From Alcanivorax nanhaiticus (GTDB lineage Bacteria > Pseudomonadota > Gammaproteobacteria > Pseudomonadales > Alcanivoracaceae): 64,000 bases of DNA. A program made the translations under genes and the position numbers. Of the stretch, positions 35,573 through 44,348 are shown in pieces (positions within the stretch are counted from its first letter, which is position 1; each line of letters opens with the position of its first letter). The notes beneath the pieces are model-generated. The model ran no database searches. It saw nothing but the letters and a program-made list of their open reading frames with translations, and was not told where the DNA came from. Location of the stretch: assembly GCF_000756665.1 (NCBI RefSeq), contig NZ_ARXV01000008.1:114706-178705 (forward strand), in the 5' to 3' direction.

Positions 35573-36841
35573 ATGACCGGCCTATCCAAGGAACAGGGAG
35601 CCTCCACTGGCGTGACAGCAAACCAAATCCACAATCCTCTCCCATCGGGCAACGATATCCGCCTGCCCTGGCATCTTCGGCTACCCGTCTCGCTGGAGCA
35701 GGATTTTCGCTTTTACTCCCGAAACAGTGCCGCCGGTGCTGCCTCCAGTGCACTTCTGCTAATCGCCCTGCTGCTGGTTTGTGCCATGCTGGTGGAATCA
35801 CTGGTGGGATCCGATGTGCTGCTGCAGACCTGGCGCCCCCGGCTATTCACCCTGATGGTGACCGGAGGCTGTCTGATGCTTTGCCAGCAGCCCCGCTGGC
35901 GAGAATGGCTGCAACCCGCACTGCTGGTGCTATCTTTCACCCTGTCGTTATCGGGCGTTTATCTGGGGATGGCCATTGATCACCCCCTCTCCTACGTTTT
36001 CTTCCTGCAAACACCGCTGGCCGTGGTCATGCTCAGCACCTTGTTCCGGTTACCCTTTCACAGCACGGTAGTGAGTGCACTGCTGATGACCGGCGCCATG
36101 CTGGCCGGCTTGTATTTTTCGAAGGAATCTACCCCCTTTGAACATGCGACCCTGATCATGCTCAGCATGGCCTTCATCAGCATGAGCCTGTTTGGCCAAT
36201 ACGTTTACGAGCGCTTGCTGCGCAAGCACTTCCTTTCCGAGCACGTGCTCTATCAGCACAGGGACGAACTGCACTCTGCCAATCAGGTACTGGAAAGCCA
36301 GGCCACCGTGGATGGCATGACCGGCTGCATCAACCGCCGGGGCATGGAGGCACGCCTTAATCACCTTTACCATCTGCTCAAACAGCAGAACCCGGACGCA
36401 CCTGAACGGGTTTGCCTGCTACTTTTCGATATCGATTTCTTCAAGCAATACAACGATACCTACGGCCACCCGGCAGGTGATGAGTGCCTGAAGAAAGTCT
36501 CAGCAGTGCCGCTGGCCATGGTTCAGGCAGAAAAGGATTTCGTTGCTCGCTATGGCGGGGAAGAATTCGTCATCGTACTGACGGACTCCAGCTTTAACGA
36601 TGCGCTGGTGTTCGCCGAACGCATGCGTAATCGGGTCGAGCAGCTGGGCCTGCCACATAGTGGATCACGGGTGAATCAGGTAGTGACCATCAGCATCGGG
36701 GTCTCCAGCTCGGATGGTGGAGCCGAGAACGGCGGTGCTCTGCTCAAGCAAGCTGACGAAGCCCTCTATCAAGCCAAAGGCGCAGGTCGTAATCGTGTTG
36801 CCATGATGAATCATCAGGGCGCGGTAGAGATGCTGACGTAA
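35573..36841 (+). CDS. Membrane diguanylate cyclase (GGDEF)
   Basis: A 422-aa protein with about six membrane helices (residues about 55-220, for example ALLLIALLLVCAMLV and VSALLMTGAMLAGLYF) and a C-terminal GGDEF domain that makes c-di-GMP. The active site is RYGGEEF, intact. The inhibitory I-site RxxD, five residues before it, reads AEKD, so its Arg is lost and product inhibition through this site is unlikely. It lies just after the AmrZ-like gene. Confidence 0.92.
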   Translation: MTGLSKEQGASTGVTANQIHNPLPSGNDIRLPWHLRLPVSLEQDFRFYSRNSAAGAASSALLLIALLLVCAMLVESLVGSDVLLQTWRPRLFTLMVTGGCLMLCQQPRWREWLQPALLVLSFTLSLSGVYLGMAIDHPLSYVFFLQTPLAVVMLSTLFRLPFHSTVVSALLMTGAMLAGLYFSKESTPFEHATLIMLSMAFISMSLFGQYVYERLLRKHFLSEHVLYQHRDELHSANQVLESQATVDGMTGCINRRGMEARLNHLYHLLKQQNPDAPERVCLLLFDIDFFKQYNDTYGHPAGDECLKKVSAVPLAMVQAEKDFVARYGGEEFVIVLTDSSFNDALVFAERMRNRVEQLGLPHSGSRVNQVVTISIGVSSSDGGAENGGALLKQADEALYQAKGAGRNRVAMMNHQGAVEMLT

Positions 36842-36885
36842 AGAGTCCCGCATTACTTGTTGCGTGAAGCGCACCGCGTATCCAG

Positions 36886-37075
36886 GTAGGAGCTTGCCTG
36901 CAAGCGATGCGAGCCTCGGCGAGGAGAACAAGTTTCGAGTTGCGAGCGACGAGTTTCGAAAGGCCAAACCGTGCAGACTACCGTCGTTTTTGATCTTCGA
37001 AACTCGTTACTCGACACTCGCTTCTGGAATCCCTTGCCTCGCTTGGGCTCGGATCGCTTGCAAGCAAGCTCCTAC
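36886..37075. repeat. REP pair enclosing heptad element H5
   Basis: The outer arms GTAGGAGCTTGCCTGCAAGC (from 36886) and GCTTGCAAGCAAGCTCCTAC (ending 37075) are inverted REPs. Inside them lies a heptad element, with a left arm at 36930-36960 (units of the CGAGnnn type) and a right arm at 36997-37023. It fills the junction between the convergent GGDEF and hmp genes. Confidence 0.85.
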
Positions 37076-37096
37076 ATGCCCCAGCACCGGGGAGCC

Positions 37097-38311
37097 TCAA
37101 GCCGCCATATCTTCTTGCGGCCCGAAGAACTCGAAGTGGATATTTTCAGCACCCACACCCCGCGACAGCAGTAGCCGATTCACCATCCGCATCATCGCTG
37201 CGGGACCACAGAAGTAGTACTGGGCACGACGGTCACCCACCAGCTCATCCAGCAGCTCACCATCAACAAAACCTTCGCTGTCAAAACCCTCATCTTCCGC
37301 GCTGGCTTCGCTCAAGCGAACATGGCAACGCAGATTCGGATGCATTCCCTGCAGACTGTTCAGCTCTTCCACAAAGGGGCGCTCTGCACTGTTACGGGCA
37401 CACTGGATCAGGATCACTTCACGACCGGACTGCGTCTCGAGAGCGCCATGCAGCATCGCCATCAATGGCGTGATACCCACCCCGCCAGCAATCAGCACCA
37501 AAGGAGCATCATCAGCCGGTGCCGGCTGCAAGGTAAACTCGCCACAGGGAGGAGCCAGTTCGACGACATCGCCTTCACCCACCTGATCATGCAGGAACGC
37601 CGACACAACCCCGTCCGGTACGCCCTCAACCTGGCTCCCTTCCTTCTTCACGCTGATGCGGTACTGCTCAGGGTCATGCTTGCCTGACAGGCTGTAGTTA
37701 CGCATCACCGGCTCACCACCGTCAGGAGCAACCCGCACCGTGATGTATTGCCCAGGCTGACTCGCCGACAGCGGCTTACCGTCTTCCGGACGCAGATAGA
37801 AAGACGCAATATTGCCGCTGGCAGCCTCACGGCGTGCCACCACAAAACGACGGAACCCTTTCCAACCGAATTCCTGCTGTTGCGCTGCATAAATCTCTGC
37901 CTCGCGGGCAATCAGGATATCCGCCAGCACCCCATAAGCTGCACCCCAGGCATCAATCACCGCCTCGGTAGCCCCTTCACCCAGCACTTCCTGTATCGCC
38001 GCCAGCAGATTGGCTCCCACAATCGGGTAATGCTCGGCGAGAATCTGCAATGAAGCGTGCTTCTGGGCAATCAACTCTACCGCATCCGCCAGCACCGCCG
38101 GATTCTCGATGTGCTGGGCATAGGCGCAAATAGCCCCCGCCAATGCACGCTGCTGGGTCCCGGCATGCTGGTGCGCCGGATTAAAGAAGGCCAGCACCTC
38201 GGGATTCTCCCGGAACATACGCTGGTAAAAATGGCGCGTCAGGGTTTCCCCGTGTTCCTGAAGAATCGGGACAGTTTGCTTGATCACGGCCAGTTGGCTT
38301 TCGGTCAGCAT
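37097..38311 (-). CDS. hmp: Flavohaemoglobin nitric oxide dioxygenase
   Basis: A 404-aa cytoplasmic enzyme converting NO to nitrate with O2 and NAD(P)H. The globin domain has Tyr29, Gln53 and proximal His85 at their E. coli Hmp positions. The ferredoxin-reductase-like FAD domain (EDGKPLSASQPGQYITVRV, RNYSLS) and NAD domain (VLIAGGVGITPLMAML, YYFCGP) follow. Its divergent neighbour is nsrR, with two NsrR-type operators in the 92-bp gap, so it is very likely repressed by NsrR and induced by NO. Confidence 0.97.
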   Translation of the reverse strand: MLTESQLAVIKQTVPILQEHGETLTRHFYQRMFRENPEVLAFFNPAHQHAGTQQRALAGAICAYAQHIENPAVLADAVELIAQKHASLQILAEHYPIVGANLLAAIQEVLGEGATEAVIDAWGAAYGVLADILIAREAEIYAAQQQEFGWKGFRRFVVARREAASGNIASFYLRPEDGKPLSASQPGQYITVRVAPDGGEPVMRNYSLSGKHDPEQYRISVKKEGSQVEGVPDGVVSAFLHDQVGEGDVVELAPPCGEFTLQPAPADDAPLVLIAGGVGITPLMAMLHGALETQSGREVILIQCARNSAERPFVEELNSLQGMHPNLRCHVRLSEASAEDEGFDSEGFVDGELLDELVGDRRAQYYFCGPAAMMRMVNRLLLSRGVGAENIHFEFFGPQEDMAA

Positions 38312-38330
38312 TACGCTTTCTCCTTTAATT

Positions 38331-38373
38331 AGGTATTTTACATGCCTCTTTTAAATGGGCATATTAGATACCT
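38331..38373. promoter_or_regulatory. nsrR: Two NsrR-type operators
   Basis: AGGTATTTTACATGCCT (38331-38347) and GGGCATATTAGATACCT (38357-38373) are inverted repeats of the form RGGYAT-N5-ATRCCT, 26 bp centre to centre. They resemble the AT-rich, spaced palindromes bound by NsrR and lie between hmp and nsrR. They probably control both genes. Confidence 0.75.
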
Positions 38374-38403
38374 CTTTATGCGCTGACAAGTACCCAAACT
38401 GAC

Positions 38404-38829
38404 ATGCAGCTCACCACTCATACCGATTACGCCCTGCGCACCCTGATTTGCCTGTCTTTGCAACCGGACAGTGCCCCCATGACCGTGCAGGAAATCGCCC
38501 GCCGTTACAGCATTTCTGCCAACCATATCGCCAAGGTGGCGCAAACCCTGACGCAACTGGGCTATATCAACAGCCTGCGCGGCCGCGGCGGCGGACTCGT
38601 GATGGCCCAAGCCCCGGACACCATCAATCTCGGCACCCTGGTGCGGGAAACGGAAAACCTGAAGTTACTTGATTGCTTCGGCGAAGCCTCGCAATGCGCT
38701 ATCGAGCCAGCCTGCAAACTGAAAAACATGTTCATGCAGGCACAGCAGGCATTTCTGAAAGTGCTGGATGGCTACACCCTGTCGGATGTAATCAGGAATG
38801 GGGATGAATTGAAGGTGTTGTGGCGGTAG
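38404..38829 (+). CDS. nsrR: NO-sensing Rrf2-family repressor
   Basis: A 141-aa Rrf2 regulator. The N-terminal winged HTH (MQLTTHTDYALRTLICL, IARRYSISANHIAKVAQTL) is followed by the Fe-S cysteines Cys91, Cys98 and Cys104 (LDCFGEASQCAIEPACKL), which carry an NO-sensitive cluster in NsrR. Divergence from hmp and twin operators between them support NsrR rather than another Rrf2 protein. Confidence 0.93.
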   Translation: MQLTTHTDYALRTLICLSLQPDSAPMTVQEIARRYSISANHIAKVAQTLTQLGYINSLRGRGGGLVMAQAPDTINLGTLVRETENLKLLDCFGEASQCAIEPACKLKNMFMQAQQAFLKVLDGYTLSDVIRNGDELKVLWR

Positions 38830-38873
38830 CGGCACTGCCTCCACGTGTGAGCCACTATAGACGAAAGCAAATC

Positions 38874-38958
38874 AGTTACGAGTTACGAGTTACGAGAAAC
38901 GAGTTTCGAAAACCTAAAACCCATCGCACGGGGACGCTTTTTTCGTAACTCGTAACTC
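38874..38958. repeat. Heptad element H6
   Basis: Left: GTTACGAGTTACGAGTTACG and AGAAACGAGTTTCG. Right: TTTCGTAACTCGTAACTC. The core carries CCCATCGCACGGGG. It lies between the convergent nsrR and M23 peptidase genes. Confidence 0.85.
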
Positions 38959-38962
38959 TCTC

Positions 38963-39781
38963 CTATTCTTCCATCGGCGGCACGATCGTCACCGGGTCCA
39001 GTCGCTCGGCGTACCAGTTCAAACGCCAATCCAGATGTGGTCCCGTAGCCCGCCCGGTAGCTCCCACTTTGGCCACCGGCTCGCCCTGCTTCACCGACTG
39101 CCCCGGCTGAACCAGCACTTCGCTGAGATGAATCATGGTGGAGGAAACCCCATAACCATGATCCATGATCAGGGTACCGCCGGAATAGTAGTTGTCATCC
39201 TGCACCAGGGTCACAACTGCATCGGCTGGTGCGACCACCACCGTCCCGGTGGGCCTCGCCACATCCACGCCATAATGAGGGGTGCCGGGCTTGCCATTGT
39301 AGACCCGCTGGCTGCCATACACGCCACTGATACGGCCCGTTAGCGGCCACTGGAAATCACTGAGAAAGGCCTGCAGATCACTGTCACTGGCACGGGCTTT
39401 CTTGATCTCGGCCACTTCGGCACGAATACGCTTGAGTACCGCTTCCGGCGGCGGATCCACGGTACGCTGCGGCACCCCTTCCACCCGCTGGATATTGTAT
39501 TCGCGCTTGTCGAGAATCACGGCCACCTGCTGGCGTTCTTCACCCTTTTGCAATTCCAGACTCTGCTCCAGCGCCGCATCGCGGCCGAAGCCAATCGCAA
39601 AAAAACCCTCGTCGGTGGTACGCACCGGCTTGCCCGCCAGCATGACGGTGACACCAGACGCCACCTGCCCCCGCAGCAGAGAACCCTGGGTGCGCTCCCC
39701 TTGCAGGGAGAGTAACCAGTCACTGGCCAGCGACGGGGCCGATGCCAGACAAAGCACTACAAGACAGATCGTTCTCAACAT
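38963..39781 (-). CDS. M23 family metallopeptidase (peptidoglycan endopeptidase)
   Basis: A 272-aa exported protein with a signal peptide (ending SAPSLAS), an N-terminal Ig-like or bab-type segment, and an M23 zinc peptidase domain. Metal ligands are visible in HYGVD (HxxxD) and PHLDW (HxH-equivalent). GSQRVYNGKPGTPHYGVDVARPTG matches LytM/DipM-like enzymes that cut peptidoglycan cross-links. An upstream heptad element and HD-GYP gene lie on the same strand; co-transcription is uncertain. Confidence 0.92.
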   Translation of the reverse strand: MLRTICLVVLCLASAPSLASDWLLSLQGERTQGSLLRGQVASGVTVMLAGKPVRTTDEGFFAIGFGRDAALEQSLELQKGEERQQVAVILDKREYNIQRVEGVPQRTVDPPPEAVLKRIRAEVAEIKKARASDSDLQAFLSDFQWPLTGRISGVYGSQRVYNGKPGTPHYGVDVARPTGTVVVAPADAVVTLVQDDNYYSGGTLIMDHGYGVSSTMIHLSEVLVQPGQSVKQGEPVAKVGATGRATGPHLDWRLNWYAERLDPVTIVPPMEE

Positions 39782-39829
39782 AAAACCTCGAATAAAATAC
39801 GGCGCCCTTCATAAGGGAACCAGGCACAG

Positions 39830-39921
39830 CGAGTTGCGAGCAGCGAGTTTCGAAAATCAAAATCCAAACCTATACGGCAAGGCAGGGGTTGCCTTTCGAA
39901 ACTCGGTACTCGTCACTCGCT
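39830..39921. repeat. Heptad element H7
   Basis: GAGTTGCGAGCAGCGAGTTT on the left faces TTTCGAAACTCGGTACTCGT and CACTCGC on the right. Unlike most copies it lies between two genes on the same strand (HD-GYP and M23). A partial REP (CTCGGATCGCTGAGCC) follows. Confidence 0.8.
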
Positions 39922-39963
39922 TCTGGAATCCTTACCTCGCCAAGGCTCGGATCGCTGAGCCTC

Positions 39964-41529
39964 TCACTCAAACGCCGAACCATCTTCCACATCCAGCTGC
40001 ACCGGATCCAGGTGCATTTCGCCGTATTGCCGCCATACCCGGGAGCGGATAAACAAGCGATACAGATCCGGATCCAGATGATCGCTGTCACGCATGCGCT
40101 GCATGATCGCCAAAGCTTCACTCAACTTCAGCGGAGTTTTGTAGGGACGCTCTTTGGCTGTCAGTGCCTCAAAGATATCGGCAATGGCCATGATCCGGGC
40201 GGGAATCGACATTTGCTCCCGGGTCAATCCGAGAGGGAACCCCGTCCCATCCATCTTTTCATGATGGCCACCAGCATACTCCGGCACTTGTCGCAGCTTG
40301 GGCGGAAAAGGGAGTGAACCGAGCATATCCAGCGTCACATCCATGTGCCCATTGATGATCTGCCTCTCCTCAGGAGTCAGCGTGCCGCGGGTGATGCACA
40401 GGTTGTAAACCTCATCTTCGGTGAGCAACGGCTTGCTCTGTCCCCAGGCGTCGGTCCAGTGGCGCGCTGCAATATCCCGGACCCGTTGCTGGTCCTCCGC
40501 CGCCATGGCTTCGCCACCACGGTTTATCCGTTCCAGAAACGTCAGATCACCGGTAAGGGCATCAATTTCCTGCTCCATGCGCTCGCGCAGGGAAGGTTCC
40601 AAATGGGGAGTCTGCAGACAATCCCGCTCATAACGAAAACAGATTTCCCCACGCAAAGCTGCAAAGCGACTGGCCACTTCATCAATACGATCATGCAGAG
40701 TGTGCAGCTTGGTGGACTTGTCGAGCACTGAATCCGGCGTCGCCAGCTTGCCGCAATCGTGCAGCCAGGCCGCCACATGCAATTCGTACCAGCCATCCTC
40801 ATCCAGCGAAAACTCGGCAAACTGCTCCTGATCATCGCAGGCCGCCTGCGCCAGTAGCTCTGTAATCACCGGCACCCGCTGACAGTGGGCGCTGGTATGT
40901 GGGCTCTTGGCGTCAATCGCCTGCGCCAACACCTTGATAAAGGCATCCAGCAAGCCCTTGAGATCCTTTACCTGGGTCAGGTTACTCAGCGCCGTGCCGC
41001 CATAGGTGAGCAGCGACTGAAAAATCAGATGACCATTTTCCAACCGCTCCAGGTTATGAGGCACCGCACGCTGGTACGCCAACTGTAATACCCCGGTGAC
41101 ACGCCCCTCGTGGTTATAGAGGGGCCACAACTGGGACGCACGACAATCCGGCGCCAGCGTCTCCAGCAATCCGCTGTCCACATCTGGCAAGGTCTGATCC
41201 GCCAGCACCACCGTCAGCGGTTCTCCGTCGGCGAAACAGGTTTCCACCAACCCGCTGCCATCCAGGGGCCGGAACAGGGCAGCATTTTCCGTAACGGTAC
41301 CACTGGCCGTCGTCGGTGCCAGGCAAAACAGCCCCTCACCCTCGTCCGCATCCCGATACAACCAGACCCAACCGGTATCCGCATTGCAAAGGAAACGAGC
41401 CTCCCGCAACAGCGCGTCCATGAGGCGAGGCACGTCTTTCTGTTCGCTGAGATGCTGGGCAACCCGCAGCAACCGCGGCAGCACGTCCTTACCCGATCGG
41501 CCGTCTGTGTCGGGTTCAAATATGGTCAT
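39964..41529 (-). CDS. GAF plus HD-GYP-type domain protein
   Basis: A 521-aa cytoplasmic protein. The N-terminal part (about 20-175) is a GAF-like sensor (LLREARFLCNADTGWVWLYRD). The C-terminal part is an HD-GYP domain with HTSAHCQRVPVITELLA and the HD pair in WLHDCGKLATPD. The signature reads HHEKMDGTGFP, so GYP is GFP. HD-GYP enzymes hydrolyse c-di-GMP, and the Tyr to Phe change is seen in some family members but may affect specificity. A diguanylate cyclase gene lies 3 kb away. Confidence 0.88.
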   Translation of the reverse strand: MTIFEPDTDGRSGKDVLPRLLRVAQHLSEQKDVPRLMDALLREARFLCNADTGWVWLYRDADEGEGLFCLAPTTASGTVTENAALFRPLDGSGLVETCFADGEPLTVVLADQTLPDVDSGLLETLAPDCRASQLWPLYNHEGRVTGVLQLAYQRAVPHNLERLENGHLIFQSLLTYGGTALSNLTQVKDLKGLLDAFIKVLAQAIDAKSPHTSAHCQRVPVITELLAQAACDDQEQFAEFSLDEDGWYELHVAAWLHDCGKLATPDSVLDKSTKLHTLHDRIDEVASRFAALRGEICFRYERDCLQTPHLEPSLRERMEQEIDALTGDLTFLERINRGGEAMAAEDQQRVRDIAARHWTDAWGQSKPLLTEDEVYNLCITRGTLTPEERQIINGHMDVTLDMLGSLPFPPKLRQVPEYAGGHHEKMDGTGFPLGLTREQMSIPARIMAIADIFEALTAKERPYKTPLKLSEALAIMQRMRDSDHLDPDLYRLFIRSRVWRQYGEMHLDPVQLDVEDGSAFE

Positions 41530-41898
41530 GAGCGTCCCGCTCCAATTGTGATGTCCTTCTCAGACAAGGATATGCCGTGAGGATTCCCCGGGAAACCTCT
41601 CCGCTATTGATGTAGCCGTACGTCCGATAATACCGGCCCAATGCGGCTCCAAGAGCCTGTCGGACTCAGGCGTTCGTCACGAGGGAAAGTCCGGTTTGTG
41701 ATACTTGGTGCGCAAATTTCCGTTGAATAGTGGTTCTATTTGACGAAAATTTGCACACAAAATAGCCAAATCCGGCTTTTCCGCAGTAGAACCGTCCTGA
41801 GTCCGGCAGGCTCCCAGGCCGCAGATACCTTGAATGAAAGGCCAACAGCCCCTACCATCCTCCGGTTCTGAGCCAATCATCTGGATCCCTTGTCACCC
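41530..41898. other. Intergenic region upstream of thrS
   Basis: These 369 bases between divergent genes contain no ORF. Their main feature is the 161-bp palindrome at 41653-41813. The thrS promoter should lie here; no standard -35/-10 pair stands out. Confidence 0.6.
41653..41813. repeat. 161-bp palindromic element upstream of thrS
   Basis: Outer arms GAGCCTGTCGGACTCAGG (41653-41670) and CCTGAGTCCGGCAGGCTC (41796-41813) match except at one position. Inner arms GTGCGCAAATTT and AAATTTGCACAC, then AATAG/CTATT around a TGGTT loop, share the same centre at 41733. The middle arms (GTCCGG, CCGGC) also match roughly. It could be a MITE-like element or a transcribed hairpin in the thrS leader. I see no ORF or target-site duplication. 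Confidence 0.85.
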
Positions 41899-43815
41899 AT
41901 GAGTGTGAGCTATCGACTGCCCGACGGGGCAACCATGGAGTTTGATCAGCCGGCCTCCGCCCTGGATATCGCCGAGCGCATCAGCAAAAAACTCGCCAAA
42001 CAAGCCCTGGCCGCCAAGGTCAACGGCAACCTGATCGACGTGTATCTGCCCATCGACGATGGCGCCACCGTGGAAATCGTCACCCGTGACACGGACGACG
42101 CCCTGGAACTGATCCGTCACGACGCCGCCCACATCATGGCCGAGGCGGTGCAGGAACTGTTCCCCGACACCCAGGTGACGATTGGTCCGACCATCGAAAA
42201 CGGCTTCTACTACGACTTCCATCGTGCCGAGCCGTTCACCCCGGACGACCTCAAGACCATCGAGAAGCGCATGCAGGACATCGTGCGCCGCAACGAGGAC
42301 ATCCGTCGTGAAGTCTGGGACCGCGACGAAGCCGTGGAGTTCTTCCTGAAAGCCGGTGAAGAGTTCAAGGCCGAGATCATCCGTGACCTGCCCGCCGACC
42401 AGGAAGTGAGCCTCTACCGCCAGGGCGATTTCATCGACCTGTGCCGTGGCCCGCACCTGCCCAGCACCAGCAAGCTGGGCGATGGCTTCAAGCTGACCAA
42501 GGTGGCCGGCGCGTACTGGCGTGGCGATGCCTCCAAGGCCCAGCTGCAGCGTATCTACGGCACAGCCTGGCGCGACAAGAAAGAATTGAACGCCTACCTC
42601 AAACAGCTTGAGGAAGCGGCCAAGCGTGACCACCGCAAACTCGCCAAGGAAATGGGCCTGTTCCATATCCAGCAGGAAGCGGTGGGCAGCATGTTCTGGC
42701 ACCCGAAAGGCTGGCGCATGCGCAAGAACCTGGAAAACTACATCCGCGGCAAGATGGAAAAAGGCGGCTATCAGGAAGTCTCCACCCCGCAGATGATGGA
42801 CCGTATCCTCTGGGAACAGTCCGGCCACTGGGACAAGTACGGCGAGGACATGTTCACCGTTTGTACCCACGACCATAAAGAAATGGCCGTGAAGCCCATG
42901 AACTGTCCGGGGCACGTGCAGATCTTCAAGCAGGGCATCACCAGTTACCGTGATCTGCCGATTCGCCTGGGCGAGTTCACCACCCTGTTCCGTAACGAGG
43001 CCCACGGCGCCCTGCACGGCCTGATGCGTGCCCGCTCCTTCAGCCAGGACGACGCCCACATCTTCTGCACCGAAGAGCAGATCAACGAGGAAACCGCCGG
43101 TTTCATCAAAATGCTGCGTGAGGTGTATCAGGATTTTGGCTTCGACAGCTTCCGCATCAAGTTCTCCGACCGCCCGGACAACCGTGCCGGTTCCGACGAA
43201 ACCTGGGACAAGGCCGAAGGCGCGCTGCGCTCTGCGGTGGAATCCCTGGGCCTGGAGTGCGAACTGAACCCCGGCGAAGGCGCCTTCTACGGCCCGAAAC
43301 TGGAATTCGTGCTGCGTGACGCTATCGGTCGTGACTGGCAGTGCGGCACCCTGCAGGTGGACTTCGTACTGCCGGATCGTCTGGATGCGGAATATGTGGC
43401 CGAAGACGGTTCCCGCCAGCGCCCGGTGATGCTGCACCGCGCCGTACTGGGGTCCCTGGAGCGTTTCCTCGGCATCCTGATCGAATCCACTGCCGGACAC
43501 CTGCCCCTGTGGCTGTCACCGGTACCGGTAGCGATCTGCACCATTACCAATGCCGCCGACGACTACGCCCGCGAAGTGCAGCAGAAACTGGTCGCCGCTG
43601 GCGTACCGGCAGAGCTGGATATTCGTAACGAGAAGATCGGCTTCAAGGTTCGCGAGCATTCCAAAACCAAGACCCCGCGTATCTGGGTAATTGGCGAGAA
43701 GGAAGCGGAAGATAAGCAGGTAGCAGTACGCACCCTCGGCTCCCAGGCCACCGAAACCGTGGATCTGGATGAAGCCGTGGCCGCACTGGCCGCCGCCGCA
43801 CGCCTGCCGATCTAA
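41899..43815 (+). CDS. thrS: Threonyl-tRNA synthetase
   Basis: Class II synthetase of 638 aa charging tRNA-Thr. It has the TGS domain (residues 1-60), the editing domain with HxxxH (RHDAAHIMAEAV) and CRGPHLPST, the catalytic core (MNCPGHVQIFKQGITSYRDLPIRLGEF, RNEAHGALHGLMRARSFSQDDAHIF, HRAVLGSLERFLGILIE) and the C-terminal anticodon domain. Start at the ATG 41899; an in-frame TTG lies 9 nt before. In many gammaproteobacteria thrS precedes infC-rpmI-rplT; here hisI and cysS follow. Confidence 0.98.
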   Translation: MSVSYRLPDGATMEFDQPASALDIAERISKKLAKQALAAKVNGNLIDVYLPIDDGATVEIVTRDTDDALELIRHDAAHIMAEAVQELFPDTQVTIGPTIENGFYYDFHRAEPFTPDDLKTIEKRMQDIVRRNEDIRREVWDRDEAVEFFLKAGEEFKAEIIRDLPADQEVSLYRQGDFIDLCRGPHLPSTSKLGDGFKLTKVAGAYWRGDASKAQLQRIYGTAWRDKKELNAYLKQLEEAAKRDHRKLAKEMGLFHIQQEAVGSMFWHPKGWRMRKNLENYIRGKMEKGGYQEVSTPQMMDRILWEQSGHWDKYGEDMFTVCTHDHKEMAVKPMNCPGHVQIFKQGITSYRDLPIRLGEFTTLFRNEAHGALHGLMRARSFSQDDAHIFCTEEQINEETAGFIKMLREVYQDFGFDSFRIKFSDRPDNRAGSDETWDKAEGALRSAVESLGLECELNPGEGAFYGPKLEFVLRDAIGRDWQCGTLQVDFVLPDRLDAEYVAEDGSRQRPVMLHRAVLGSLERFLGILIESTAGHLPLWLSPVPVAICTITNAADDYAREVQQKLVAAGVPAELDIRNEKIGFKVREHSKTKTPRIWVIGEKEAEDKQVAVRTLGSQATETVDLDEAVAALAAAARLPI

Positions 43816-43817
43816 CA

Positions 43818-43910
43818 GTCGGACGTCGGGAGTCTGACGTCTGACGCGAAAACCCGCCTGGGCGGGATTTCATGTTAAAGCGTCCGACGTCCGACGTCCG
43901 ACCTCAGACT
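43818..43910. repeat. Heptad element H8, GTCCGAC-type
   Basis: Left units TCGGACG, TCGGGAG, TCTGACG, TCTGACG face right units CGTCCGA (three times) and CCTCAGA. The core holds CCCGCCTGGGCGGG, which could be a weak terminator. It has the same 7-bp, inverted design as the CGAGnnn elements but a different unit sequence. It lies between thrS and hisI. Confidence 0.75.
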
Positions 43911-43919
43911 GGATCAACC

Positions 43920-44348
43920 ATGTTCAAACAAAACGAACACCAGCCCGAAGGCTTTCAGGCTTCCCTCAAGGAAACGCTGGATAACCTCAAGTACAACGCC
44001 GAGGGCCTGGTGCCCGCCATCGCCCAACAGCACGACACCGGCGAGGTGCTGATGATGGCGTGGATGAATCGCGAAGCCATCGAAGAAACCCTGAACACCG
44101 GACGCGTCTGTTACTTCTCCCGCTCCCGCAACACGCTATGGCGCAAGGGCGAGTCCTCCGGTCAGGTACAACTGCTGAAGGAACTGCGCTTCGATTGCGA
44201 CGGCGACACCGTGCTGGTGAGCGTGGACCAGACCGGCCCCGCCTGCCACACCGGCCGCCGGGACTGCTTCTACTGGAAAGCCGACGCCAACAACGTAACC
44301 ATCGACAAAACACCGATCATCGATCCCAAAGAGCTTTATAAAAAATGA
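43920..44348 (+). CDS. hisI: Phosphoribosyl-AMP cyclohydrolase
   Basis: A 142-aa enzyme of histidine biosynthesis that opens the adenine ring of PR-AMP. Motifs: [47 protein letters not shown] and RRDCFYW, containing the zinc Cys residues and metal-binding Asp cluster. There is no HisE domain, so PR-ATP pyrophosphatase must be encoded elsewhere. The ORF is open from 43872 but the ATG at 43920 begins the conserved protein. Its stop overlaps cysS by 4 bp. Confidence 0.92.
   Translation: MFKQNEHQPEGFQASLKETLDNLKYNAEGLVPAIAQQHDTGEVLMMAWMNREAIEETLNTGRVCYFSRSRNTLWRKGESSGQVQLLKELRFDCDGDTVLVSVDQTGPACHTGRRDCFYWKADANNVTIDKTPIIDPKELYKK

Noticed and set aside
41893..43500. Long minus-strand ORF opposite thrS
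   Set aside because: Shadow of thrS with a composition typical of antisense frames in GC-rich genes.
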